The notes below the pieces were generated by a model. It ran no database searches. It was not told the DNA's origin and saw nothing but the letters and a program-made list of their open reading frames with translations. Positions 22,297 through 29,096 of a DNA stretch of 29,096 nt are shown here, one piece after another (position 1 is the stretch's first letter; each line of letters starts with the position of its first letter). Position numbers and translations under genes: made by a program. Origin of the DNA: Phil1 sp964546125 (GTDB lineage Bacteria; Bacillota; Clostridia; Christensenellales; CAG-138); contig CAZJIS010000018.1 of assembly GCA_964546125.1 (NCBI GenBank), forward strand, positions 1 to 29,096, in the 5' to 3' direction.

Positions 22297-23337
22297 ATGG
22301 AGCAGAATCAAAAGAAGGGCCGTTTGGCGGCGTTCCTTGCGCGCAAGGGCATTGTGCTGAGCGCGAAACGCTACCTGATCGACGCGATGAGTTCGATGGC
22401 GCTCGGCCTGTTTGCCTCGCTTTTAATCGGCACGATCCTCGGCACGATTGCGGACAAGCTCGATCTCATCTGGCTCAACGACATCGCCACGGTTGCCAAG
22501 GCTTCGGCGGGACCCGCCATCGCCCTTGCCGTGAGCTATGCGCTCGGCGCGCCGCCGCTCGTGCTCGTGTCCGTCGCGGCGGTTGGGTATGGTTCCTACC
22601 AGCTCGGCGGGCCGCTTTGCACCTACATCTGCGCAATCATCGCAACGGAAGCCGGCAAGCTCCTTTCAAAAGAAACGAAAATCGACATCATTCTGACCCC
22701 GGCTGTGACAATCATCGTCGGCATGCTCGTGGCGCGGCTCATCGGCCCGGGCGTGGACGCGATCATGACCGGCCTTGGCGATGTGATCATGCGCGCGACC
22801 GAGCTTCGTCCGTTCCTTATGGGCGTGATCGTGAGCCTGATCGTGGGCACGGTGCTCACGCTCCCCATCAGCTCCGCGGCACTGTGCTTAACCCTCGGGC
22901 TCGTGGGCCTTGCGGGCGGCGCCGCGACCGCCGGCTGCTGCGCGCAGATGGTGGGCTTTGCGGTGATGAGCTTCCGCGAAAACCGCTGGGGCGGCCTTGC
23001 GGCGCAAGGGCTTGGCACATCGATGCTGCAAATGGCCAACATCATAAGAAACCCGGTCATCTGGATCCCGCCGCTTTTGACCTCCGCCGTCACCGGCCCG
23101 CTTGCGACCTGCGTTTTCAAACTCGAAAACGGCGTGGCCGTCGCCTCGGGCATGGGCACCTGCGGCCTCGTAGGCCCCATCGGCGTGATGACCTGGGAGG
23201 GCTTTGGCACCTGGCAAAGCTGGCTTGGGCTCGTGCTGATCTGCTTTATTCTGCCCGCGGTGCTCACGCCGCTGTTCGCGTGGCCGCTGCGCCGGCTCGG
23301 CTGGATCAGGGAGAACGACCTGAAGCTCGAGCTTTAA
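22297..23337 (+). CDS. PTS sugar transporter subunit IIC-like membrane protein (PTS_EIIC_2/PfoR type)
   Basis: A 346-residue polytopic membrane protein with about eight to ten hydrophobic segments. The pattern LIDAMSSMALGLFASLLIGTI, TLPISSAALCLTLGL, GGAATAGCCAQMVGFAVMSFRENRWGGL, GLGTSMLQMANIIRNP and GMGTCGLVGPIGVM is that of the EIIC_2 group, which includes the PfoR regulator of Clostridium perfringens. GGAGG lies ten bases before the ATG. It starts 18 bp after the LCP gene, so they probably form an operon. No EIIA or EIIB component, kinase or sugar gene is nearby, so classical PTS uptake is not supported. The function is unknown. Confidence 0.9.
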   Translation: MEQNQKKGRLAAFLARKGIVLSAKRYLIDAMSSMALGLFASLLIGTILGTIADKLDLIWLNDIATVAKASAGPAIALAVSYALGAPPLVLVSVAAVGYGSYQLGGPLCTYICAIIATEAGKLLSKETKIDIILTPAVTIIVGMLVARLIGPGVDAIMTGLGDVIMRATELRPFLMGVIVSLIVGTVLTLPISSAALCLTLGLVGLAGGAATAGCCAQMVGFAVMSFRENRWGGLAAQGLGTSMLQMANIIRNPVIWIPPLLTSAVTGPLATCVFKLENGVAVASGMGTCGLVGPIGVMTWEGFGTWQSWLGLVLICFILPAVLTPLFAWPLRRLGWIRENDLKLEL

Positions 23338-23420
23338 GGCAGGATTGGACCGCGGGGGCTGCGTCCCACGCCCCGCCAGCGGGCATTGCCCTTGGGAATC
23401 CCATTTTACAGCACAAATTT

Positions 23421-23449
23421 GCAGGGGCCGATATCGAATCGGCCCCTGC
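23421..23449 (+). terminator. Terminator-like hairpin after the PTS IIC-like gene
   Basis: Perfect 12-bp stem GCAGGGGCCGAT (23421-23432) / ATCGGCCCCTGC (23438-23449) with a 5-base loop, followed by GTTATT. The T tract is weak but the stem is very strong. Confidence 0.65.
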
Positions 23450-23468
23450 GTTATTCCTCGATAGGTTC

Positions 23469-23512
23469 TTAGGGTCATAGGCCCTAAGCGGGCGTTTGGG
23501 GGCGGCGCCCCC
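23469..23512. repeat. Intergenic repeat, copy 2 (double hairpin)
   Basis: CTTAGGG / CCCTAAG forms a first hairpin, and TTGGGGGC-GGC-GCCCCCAA a second. The linear order AGG-CCTAAGCGGG-TTG-GGGGGCGGCG is shared with 3238-3279. Both sit between convergent genes. It could stop both the PTS-side and the aldo/keto-reductase-side transcripts. Confidence 0.5.
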
Positions 23513-23529
23513 AACGCATCCCTCCCCCG

Positions 23530-24558
23530 TCACTCCTCCCCGTGCAGCGCATACATCTCATCGTAATCGCGCAGCATTTCGCGGATTAAATTGGGCGTAT
23601 CGAGCCCGTAAGGGCAGCGGGAAGCGCAGGCGCGGCAGTCGATGCAATTTTCCACCTTGTGCATGCGCGCATGGTATTCCCTGGTCATGAACTGCTCTAT
23701 CGGCATGCGGCGGATGAGGCAGCTCATGCGCGCGGCCTGCGGGATGTCGATCCCCGCGGGGCAGGGCAGGCAATAACCGCAGCTTCGGCAGAAGTTGCCC
23801 GAAAGCTCGGCCCGGTCGCGCTCGATCACGGCGCGAAGCTCCGGCGTGAGCGCAAGGGAGTCCGAAGCGGCAAAGGCGAGGAACTCATCGAGCTCCCGCT
23901 CGCGCTGAATGCCCCAAATAGGCACAACGTTCTCATAAAGGCGCATGAACGCGGCGCTGGCCGCGGCGTTGTTGAGAAGGCCGCCCGCAAGCCCCTTCAT
24001 GGCGATGAAGCCCATATCCGCCGCTTTGCAAAGGGCGGGCAACTCCCGCTCCGCCTCGGACGCAAGATAGCTAAACGGGAATTGCAGCGTTGCATATTGC
24101 CCCGAGGCGATGGCCTCGCGCGCGAGCGCGATGCGGTGGCTCGTGATGCCGATGTGGCGCACATAGCCCTTGCGCTGCGCGCAAAGCGCCGCCGCGAGGG
24201 CGCTTTGCGCATCCCCGGGATCGGGAAGCCCGGGCGGGTTGTGAAGCTGGAAAATATCGATAACATCCGTTTGCAGCATGCGAAGGCTATGCTCGATGTG
24301 CGCGGTGACGCCCGCCGCATCCCGCGCCATGGACTTGGTGGAAAAAATGACCTCCCCCCGCACGCCGGAAAGCGCAAGGCCGAGTTTCTCCTCGCTGTCC
24401 GTATAGGCGTTGGCGGTATCGAAGTAGTTGACGCCCGCGTCAAACGCGCGGCGAATCAGGCGCACGGCCTCCCCGCGCGCGACGCGCTGCACCGGCAGCG
24501 CCCCGAAGGAAACCTCCGTGGCCATCAGTTCCGTGCGCCCGAGGCGGATCTTTCGCAT
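23530..24558 (-). CDS. Aldo/keto reductase with C-terminal 4Fe-4S domain
   Basis: A 342-residue fusion of an aldo/keto reductase barrel (1-250) and a ferredoxin-like tail. The catalytic tetrad is present: Asp47 and Tyr52 (FDTANAYTDSE), Lys75 (STKS) and His106 (QLHN). The tail carries CxxCxxCxxxC at Cys257/260/263/266 and a second set at Cys305/308/311/315 (CIDCRACASRCPYG), enough for two 4Fe-4S clusters, so electrons may come from or go to ferredoxin. This type is common in anaerobes. GGAGGG lies before the ATG. It has its own promoter, nested in the hairpin after the upstream gene. The substrate is unknown. Confidence 0.93.
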   Translation of the reverse strand: MRKIRLGRTELMATEVSFGALPVQRVARGEAVRLIRRAFDAGVNYFDTANAYTDSEEKLGLALSGVRGEVIFSTKSMARDAAGVTAHIEHSLRMLQTDVIDIFQLHNPPGLPDPGDAQSALAAALCAQRKGYVRHIGITSHRIALAREAIASGQYATLQFPFSYLASEAERELPALCKAADMGFIAMKGLAGGLLNNAAASAAFMRLYENVVPIWGIQRERELDEFLAFAASDSLALTPELRAVIERDRAELSGNFCRSCGYCLPCPAGIDIPQAARMSCLIRRMPIEQFMTREYHARMHKVENCIDCRACASRCPYGLDTPNLIREMLRDYDEMYALHGEE

Positions 24559-24578
24559 AACGTTCCCTCCGAATGATA

Positions 24579-24613
24579 AATCGATCCCGGCCGCAAACCG
24601 GCCGGGATCGATT
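24579..24613 (-). terminator. Strong hairpin between the zinc-ribbon gene and the aldo/keto reductase
   Basis: Perfect 14-bp inverted repeat (arms 24579-24592 and 24600-24613) with a 7-base loop. The minus-strand copy is followed only by TATC, so termination may be partial. The upstream arm overlaps the -10 box of the next gene. Confidence 0.6.
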
Positions 24614-24638
24614 ATATCACAAACCGCTCAATTGCTAA
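24611..24638 (-). promoter_or_regulatory. Promoter of the aldo/keto reductase gene
   Basis: TTAGCA (24633-24638), a 16-bp spacer and extended -10 TGATATAAT (24611-24619) on the minus strand. The -35 box lies in the last codons of the upstream gene. Confidence 0.6.
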
Positions 24639-26064
24639 AGCCGTGGATGCCCAAAGGCCCCGCCATGTCGCAATCCAGCACGACGCAGGGACCCGAGCCG
24701 TTGCCCCAGGGGTCCGCAAGGTAGGCAAGCCATTCTTCCTGCGTGAGATAGCTCACAACATCGCTCGCGTTGTTGCGCTCGCCAAACGGCAAAACCGTGG
24801 TTTCGATAAGCCAGTAATCACCGCTTTGGTTCCAATCTTCAATAGCGACCTGCGCATGCCCCGGCGGCAGCACGAGCATGGCGTGCATGTTGGCGCTTTG
24901 GATGGCGCTTGCCATGATGAGCGCCGTTTCGATGCACACGCCGCTGCCGCTGTAGAGCGCATCCTCGGGCCGCAGAACGCGCTGGTTGTAGCCCTCGCTC
25001 ATGGAGAACGAACCCATGTTGTAGCGCATGCCCATCTGACTCATGGCCGCCTGAATGGCGACGACCTGCCAAACGGAATTGAGCCAATATTCATCCTCGC
25101 CGAAGGCCGCGAGCTGGTAGCCGGGCAAAGAGGAAAACTCGCCGTCCGTATAATACGAAAGCCAGTCGATAGCGTTGCGCCGAAGCGAGAGGATACCCTC
25201 GGCCTCGGGCGTCAGCCAGGCGAGCAGGTCGGAGTCGCTGTAACCGCCGAACTCATCATCCCAGAGCATGAAATCATAGACGCTCATGAGCCGGAGCTTG
25301 CGCGTTTCGCGCACATAAATCTTGCCCGTGTCGTTATCCGAAACCGTGATGCTCACCTGCGCATCTTTGGCGGAGGCCAGGTCGATGTAGCCCGTGAGCA
25401 GGGGCGGCTTGATGTAGAGCTTTGTGATCTGTTCGCTCAGCGTGACTTTCTGCTCGAACGGCTGCGTGAAGCCGACGATTTCCACGCGGATGAGCGCATC
25501 GGTGTCGCCCCCTTCGCTCGTAGCGGTCAGGTTGACGACGCTGTCCATCGTGGAATACAGGTTCGGGTAAATGTGATCCGCCGCGCTGAAGCTGACCTCA
25601 ACCGATTTTTGCCGCGCAAGGTAGGAGTAGCTGACCTCGGGCAGGTTTTCGAGCGAAACCGAAGCGGGCGCGTTGCCCGGCCCCTGCGGCTTGGCCTTCA
25701 GGCCCTTGACGACCAGCGCAATCGCAATTGCGGCAAGCGCGACCGCGCCAATGGCAATGCCCGCAATCAGCAAGCCCTTTTTGCTTTTTTTGCCGGCGGA
25801 GGACGCGCCGTGCTGCTGCGCATAGGGGTTGGGCTCGTAGCTCTGCGGCGGCGGCGCGTAGCTCTGCTGCGGCGGCGCGTAGCTTTGCTGCGGCGGCGCA
25901 TAACTTTGCTGCGGCGGCGCGTAGTTTTGCTGCCGGGGGGGAGGGGGCGGCGGCGCGCCTCGGTTTGGCTGCGCGCTCACGCCGGTGGGCGTGCCGCATT
26001 TGGAGCAGAACGCCTCCTGTTCGCCGAGGCGCTGGCCGCATTCGATGCAAAACTTGCCTGCCAT
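24628..26064 (-). CDS. Zinc-ribbon, single-pass membrane protein with transglutaminase-like domain
   Basis: A 478-residue multidomain protein. Residues 1-25 form a double-CxxC zinc ribbon (Cys6, Cys9, Cys20, Cys23). Residues 33-85 are Pro/Gln/Tyr-rich with about four copies of the heptad QSYAPPQ. A basic stretch (GKKSKK) leads into one membrane segment (about 97-119), and the remaining 360 residues should be outside. After a beta-rich middle (140-260), the C-terminus has a transglutaminase/papain-like core: GVCIETALIMASAIQ with Cys377, PPGHAQVAIED with His403, and YWLIETT with Glu421 in the usual acidic position. It overlaps the stop of the upstream gene by one base (TAATG), so translation is coupled. 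Family knowledge cannot distinguish protease, cross-linker or inactive binding domain. Confidence 0.85.
   Translation of the reverse strand: MAGKFCIECGQRLGEQEAFCSKCGTPTGVSAQPNRGAPPPPPPRQQNYAPPQQSYAPPQQSYAPPQQSYAPPPQSYEPNPYAQQHGASSAGKKSKKGLLIAGIAIGAVALAAIAIALVVKGLKAKPQGPGNAPASVSLENLPEVSYSYLARQKSVEVSFSAADHIYPNLYSTMDSVVNLTATSEGGDTDALIRVEIVGFTQPFEQKVTLSEQITKLYIKPPLLTGYIDLASAKDAQVSITVSDNDTGKIYVRETRKLRLMSVYDFMLWDDEFGGYSDSDLLAWLTPEAEGILSLRRNAIDWLSYYTDGEFSSLPGYQLAAFGEDEYWLNSVWQVVAIQAAMSQMGMRYNMGSFSMSEGYNQRVLRPEDALYSGSGVCIETALIMASAIQSANMHAMLVLPPGHAQVAIEDWNQSGDYWLIETTVLPFGERNNASDVVSYLTQEEWLAYLADPWGNGSGPCVVLDCDMAGPLGIHGFSN
25841..25924 (-). repeat. 21-bp tandem repeat coding for QSYAPPQ heptads
   Basis: Four near-identical 21-bp units (25841-25861, 25862-25882, 25883-25903, 25904-25924) with a degenerate fifth at 25925. 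The period is a multiple of three, so copy-number change would keep the frame. Confidence 0.9.
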
Positions 26065-26945
26065 TACGATGCCCCCCCTTCAAGCGCCGCAAGGAGCGTT
26101 GCGCAGTTTCCCTTGAGTTCCGTGCCGAGCGTTGCGATATCCCCGTCAAGCCGGGAGCGGACTTTTTCGTATTGCAGGTTGAAAAGCTCCGTCAGCTCAA
26201 TTTCGCGCATGCCGATTTCGATGCCCATGCGGCCGATTAAATAGCTGGCCGAGGCGCTGCGCAGCACATCTTCAATGTAAACGGCCGTATACATCGATTC
26301 GAGCACGGCAAGGTATTTGCGCATCGTGCGAACGTAGCGCCCGTAGCATTCCTGCATGAACGGGGGGCATGCGATCGCATCCATCGCATCGCCCATATCG
26401 GAGATGATGTAGTAAAGATCGGAGATCGCATCGGACATATCGCTGTATCCATCGGAGTCGTAACCGTTGATCGCTTCGAGCGCCGCGCTCTGGTCAAAAT
26501 AGAAATCGAAGATGCTCATCAGGTCTTTGAGCGCCGCTTCAATCCACGCAAAATAGGTCTTGCCGGCGACAACGGTCGCATCGATGCTTGCAACCCCGCG
26601 CGCGCGCAACGCGTTGACCTCGGCGGCGAGCGCCGCCGTGCGCTCGATGGCGGCGCCTAACTGCTCCGCCTTTTCGATGACTTCCTGCTCATTGTCTTCG
26701 CTCACATACTCCTCGCCGGTCCTAAGCGCCTCGCGATAAGCCGCAAGCTGCTCTTCGGAGCCTTCGATTTGCCAGGCGATGATGGAGCGCACATCTTCAA
26801 GGATGCCGTCCGCCTGCGAAACGCAGCGGCTTACGGTTTCCACAATAGGCCGAACGTCGGCGGCCGTGAGGCCGGACGCGGCCGCGGGCGCGCCGAAAGC
26901 CAAAAACAGCAGGCACGCCATGAGGACGCAAACCAGTCTTTTCAT
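26064..26945 (-). CDS. Exported helical protein, function unknown
   Basis: A 293-residue protein with a clear Sec signal peptide (MKRLVCVLMACLLFLAFG, cleavage near residue 23 after PAAA) and no lipobox. The mature part is almost entirely helical, with heptad-like stretches (EVIEKAEQLGAAIERTAALAAEVNALRA, written here as separate helices 86-96 and 97-113) and an acidic Asp/Ser/Tyr-rich region around 160-190 (YDSDGYSDMSDAISDLYY). No recognised family. AAGGAAAGGA lies before the ATG. The overlap TAATG with the zinc-ribbon/transglutaminase gene implies joint production and possibly physical interaction. Confidence 0.75.
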   Translation of the reverse strand: MKRLVCVLMACLLFLAFGAPAAASGLTAADVRPIVETVSRCVSQADGILEDVRSIIAWQIEGSEEQLAAYREALRTGEEYVSEDNEQEVIEKAEQLGAAIERTAALAAEVNALRARGVASIDATVVAGKTYFAWIEAALKDLMSIFDFYFDQSAALEAINGYDSDGYSDMSDAISDLYYIISDMGDAMDAIACPPFMQECYGRYVRTMRKYLAVLESMYTAVYIEDVLRSASASYLIGRMGIEIGMREIELTELFNLQYEKVRSRLDGDIATLGTELKGNCATLLAALEGGAS

Positions 26946-27125
26946 GTGATTCCTTTCCTTAAGTCGGTGGCCGGGTGATTCGATTCGGTTTTATAAATGG
27001 GTCGAATTATTTTTCTTATTTTATTCTATACCAAAACCGTTGGGCGCACAACATGTCGAACGCGGCGCGCGAACATTATTTCAGCAATTATCGGGCGGAT
27101 CTCCTCACAACAGGCGCCGTCGGGG
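26946..27125. other. Intergenic region with an AT-rich stretch upstream of the exported protein gene
   Basis: The block at about 26990-27040 is much richer in A and T than its surroundings and contains several -10-like hexamers on the minus strand (TATAGA, TAGAAT, AATAAT), so the promoter of the two-gene unit is probably here. No single pair of boxes stands out. No RNA gene or small protein was recognised. Confidence 0.4.
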
Positions 27126-27167
27126 AAATAAAAGCGGCCCCCGTCCGTTTGATGCGGGGGCCGCTTT
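27126..27167 (-). terminator. Terminator of the pyruvate:ferredoxin oxidoreductase gene
   Basis: Perfect 13-bp stem AAAGCGGCCCCCG (27131-27143) / CGGGGGCCGCTTT (27155-27167) with an 11-base loop, followed on the minus strand by a T-rich tail (TATTT). Confidence 0.92.
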
Positions 27168-27204
27168 TGGCTGTTTGGGTTAAGGCTTCGCGCTCCGGCG
27201 CGCC

Positions 27205-29096
27205 TTATTCCATGTCGTTGAGCTTCTTATAATATTCGTACTTCTCGCGCGCTTCGTTCTCGGCGCGCTCAAAGAGCTCGTCTGCAACCTCGGGGAAGAA
27301 CTGCGCGAGCGAGGAATAGCGCGTTTCGCCCATGATGAAGTCGCGGTAGGAGGAGGTCGCCGGCTTGCTGTCGAGGATGAACGGGTTCTTGCCCTCGGCG
27401 GCAAGGTTCGGGTTGTAGCGGTAAAGCGGCCAGTAACCGGCTTCGACGGCGTGCTTGGCTTCTTTTTGCGACTGACCCATGTTGATGCCGTGGTTGATGC
27501 AGGGCGCGTAGGCGATGATGAGCGACGGGCCCTTGTAGGCTTCGGCCTCGGTCACGGCCTTTATGAGCTGGCTCTGGTTGGCGCCCATGCTGACCTTGGC
27601 GACGTAGACGTAGCCGTAGGACATGGCCATCATGCCGAGATCCTTCTTTTTGGTACGCTTGCCCGCGGCCGCGAACTTCGCGACGGAGCCGGTCGGCGTC
27701 GCCTTGCTGGACTGGCCGCCCGTGTTGGAATAAACCTCCGTGTCGAGCACGAGCACGTTGACGTCTTCATCCATCGCAAGCACGTGGTCGAGTCCGCCAT
27801 AGCCGATGTCGTAGGCCCAACCATCGCCGCCGAAGATCCAGATGGACTTCTTCACGAGAAGATCGGCGTTTTCGATGACTTCGCGCGCGAGCGTGCAGGG
27901 CTCGCATGTGCAGACCTTGCCGTCTTTCAACCACTCGGTTTCCCACTCGGTGCCGGTGAGGTCGACGTCGATGCCCTCGCGGCAGGCTTCGAGCAATTTG
28001 GCGGAAGCGGCCTTGGAGCCTTCGGCGTCGTTCATATTCTCAAGCCATTCCGCGCCGGCGGCCTTGATATCGTCCTCGGCATATTCGATGGCGATGAGCT
28101 TGCGCACGGTTTCGGCGAGCCGCTCGCGGCGCTGCTTCGTGCCGAGGTTGATGCCAAAGCCAAACTCCGCGTTATCTTCGAACAGAGAGTTCGCCCACGC
28201 GGGGCCGTGGCCCTTGTCGTTGGTGGTGTAGGGGCAGGTCGGGGCGCTGCCGCCGTAGATGGAGGTGCAGCCCGTGGCGTTGGCGATGATCATCCTGTCG
28301 CCGTAGAGCTGGGTGACGAGTTTGATATAGGGCGTTTCGCCGCAGCCGGCGCACGCGCCCGAGAACTCGAACAGCGGCTGGAGGAACTGGCTGCCCTTGA
28401 CGGACTTCACGTTGACCGCAACATCCTTCTGTTTGAGGGTGGAAGCGAATGCCCAGTTGGCTTCCTGCTCCCCGGCGGCCTTTGCAAGCGGCGTGAACTT
28501 CAGGGCCTTTTCCTTAGCCGGGCAGGTCTCGATGCAGTTGCCGCAGCCGGTGCAGTCGAGCGGGGAGATTTGGATGCGGAAGTTGAGGCCCGCAAGCTCC
28601 TTGCCGACGGCGGGCTTGGAGATGAAGCTCTCCGGCGCACCGTCGGAAGCATCTGTCAGAACCGGGCGGATGACCGCGTGCGGGCAGACGAGCGAGCACT
28701 GGTTGCATTGGATGCAGTTTTCGGGAATCCACTCGGGTACCTGCACCGCGATGCCGCGCTTTTCGTATTTCGTGGTTCCCGTGGGCACGGTGCCGTTGGG
28801 GTTGAACATCGAAACGGGCAGCTTGTCGCCGTTTTGCGCGAGGATCGGGTGGATGAAATTGCGGAAATACGGGTCGTCCGTCGTGTAAACGATCTGCGCC
28901 CCCTCGGTGGTGGTGGCCCAGCTTTCGGGATAGTTGATCTCGACCACATGGTCCGCGCCCACGTCGATGGCGGCGTAGTTCATTTTAACGATCTCTTCGC
29001 CCTTCTTGGCGTAGCTCTTCTTCGCCGCAGCTTTCATGTAGCCGATCGCTTCCTCGGCGGGGATGATGTTGGCGAGCTTGAAGAACGCGCTTTGCA
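27205..29096 (-). CDS. nifJ: Pyruvate:ferredoxin (flavodoxin) oxidoreductase, C-terminal half
   Basis: Single-chain PFOR, which oxidatively decarboxylates pyruvate with CoA to acetyl-CoA, CO2 and reduced ferredoxin; a central enzyme of anaerobic energy metabolism. About 630 of roughly 1,170 residues are visible and the gene continues beyond the right edge; the frame stays open to the last base with QSAFFKLANIIPAEEAIGY. Two 4Fe-4S motifs (CIQCNQCSLVCPHAV and CTGCGNCIETCP) form the ferredoxin-like domain. The thiamine pyrophosphate domain follows with CAGCGETPY, ATGCTSIYGGSAP and GDGWAYDIGYGGLDH, then DTEVYSNTGGQSSKATP. The terminal cysteines (CTCEPC) and C-terminal tail are normal. A strong terminator lies 38 bp after the stop. 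Confidence 0.98.
   Translation of the reverse strand, partial: QSAFFKLANIIPAEEAIGYMKAAAKKSYAKKGEEIVKMNYAAIDVGADHVVEINYPESWATTTEGAQIVYTTDDPYFRNFIHPILAQNGDKLPVSMFNPNGTVPTGTTKYEKRGIAVQVPEWIPENCIQCNQCSLVCPHAVIRPVLTDASDGAPESFISKPAVGKELAGLNFRIQISPLDCTGCGNCIETCPAKEKALKFTPLAKAAGEQEANWAFASTLKQKDVAVNVKSVKGSQFLQPLFEFSGACAGCGETPYIKLVTQLYGDRMIIANATGCTSIYGGSAPTCPYTTNDKGHGPAWANSLFEDNAEFGFGINLGTKQRRERLAETVRKLIAIEYAEDDIKAAGAEWLENMNDAEGSKAASAKLLEACREGIDVDLTGTEWETEWLKDGKVCTCEPCTLAREVIENADLLVKKSIWIFGGDGWAYDIGYGGLDHVLAMDEDVNVLVLDTEVYSNTGGQSSKATPTGSVAKFAAAGKRTKKKDLGMMAMSYGYVYVAKVSMGANQSQLIKAVTEAEAYKGPSLIIAYAPCINHGINMGQSQKEAKHAVEAGYWPLYRYNPNLAAEGKNPFILDSKPATSSYRDFIMGETRYSSLAQFFPEVADELFERAENEAREKYEYYKKLNDME

Noticed and set aside
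20513..22360. 615-residue LCP protein reading through the Ns
   Set aside because: The arbitrary 100-N length shifts the frame by two; the tail overlaps the next gene in the wrong frame.
24643..26244. Long plus-strand open frame of about 530 codons opposite the zinc-ribbon and exported-protein genes
   Set aside because: It is the complement of two well-supported genes in a GC-rich genome, is rich in Arg/Ala/His, has no ribosome binding site and crosses their junction.
1..29096. tRNA, rRNA, CRISPR, transposase, integrase or phage genes
   Set aside because: All intergenic stretches were read; none contains a cloverleaf, regular spaced repeats or a mobile-element protein.

Overview
The window looks like a chromosomal segment of a GC-rich, spore-forming, anaerobic member of the Clostridia (Bacillota). 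This rests on an NfeD/FloA pair, a TrpR-like YerC/YecD repressor, an LCP cell-wall ligase, a SipL-like SPOCS+LysM spore-coat protein, a single-chain pyruvate:ferredoxin oxidoreductase, strong AAGGAGG-type ribosome binding sites and consensus sigma-A promoters. A Christensenellales-like gut organism would fit, but that placement is inference. The 100-N run inside one gene shows that this is a scaffold from a draft or metagenome assembly. No rRNA, tRNA, CRISPR, phage or insertion sequence was seen, and no stretch over 300 bp lacks a gene.

Layout. 1-1690 (minus): floA (cut by the window edge), its partner nfeD, and a membrane protein with a sigma-factor-like N-terminus. 1817-3139 (plus): a divergent lipoprotein with a DUF3298/RsiV-like look. 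3288-6220 (minus): a zinc uptake operon znuA-znuC-znuB-zur with a near-consensus promoter and a palindromic operator. 6364-6846 (plus): a divergent Cu/Zn superoxide dismutase. 6908-11979 (minus): a glutamine-amidotransferase-like hydrolase, hpt, tilS and a LuxC/LuxE-type acyl reductase pair. 12046-14237 (minus): an SSAT-like acetyltransferase, ychF and a prolyl-tRNA editing protein. 14402-15913 (minus): the SipL-like protein. 16064-20289 (minus): a YtcJ-like amidohydrolase, yerC and a polar amino acid ABC transporter. 20513-23337 (plus): an LCP protein interrupted by the assembly gap, then an orphan PTS IIC-like permease. 23530-26945 (minus): an aldo/keto reductase with two 4Fe-4S motifs, a zinc-ribbon/transmembrane/transglutaminase-like protein and an exported helical protein. 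27205-29096 (minus): the C-terminal half of pyruvate:ferredoxin oxidoreductase.

How the parts work together. The best supported circuit is zinc homeostasis. The importer and its Fur-family repressor form one tightly overlapping operon. A 19-bp dyad lies just after the -10 box, where a repressor would block initiation, and the neighbouring gene encodes a zinc-using SOD. The least understood units are three. One is the divergent sigma-like membrane protein and DUF3298-like lipoprotein. The second is the LuxE/LuxC pair without any luciferase genes. The third is the coupled pair at 24628-26945, which looks like a cytosolic zinc ribbon joined through the membrane to an extracellular transglutaminase-like domain, with an exported partner. 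These are the best candidates for an undescribed system, but no function can be assigned from sequence alone.

One correction matters to any reader. The 55 bp before the N-run (22020-22074) are repeated exactly after it (22175-22229). Collapsing the repeat and the Ns gives an intact LCP gene ending at 22278, so the gap is almost certainly an assembler artefact.
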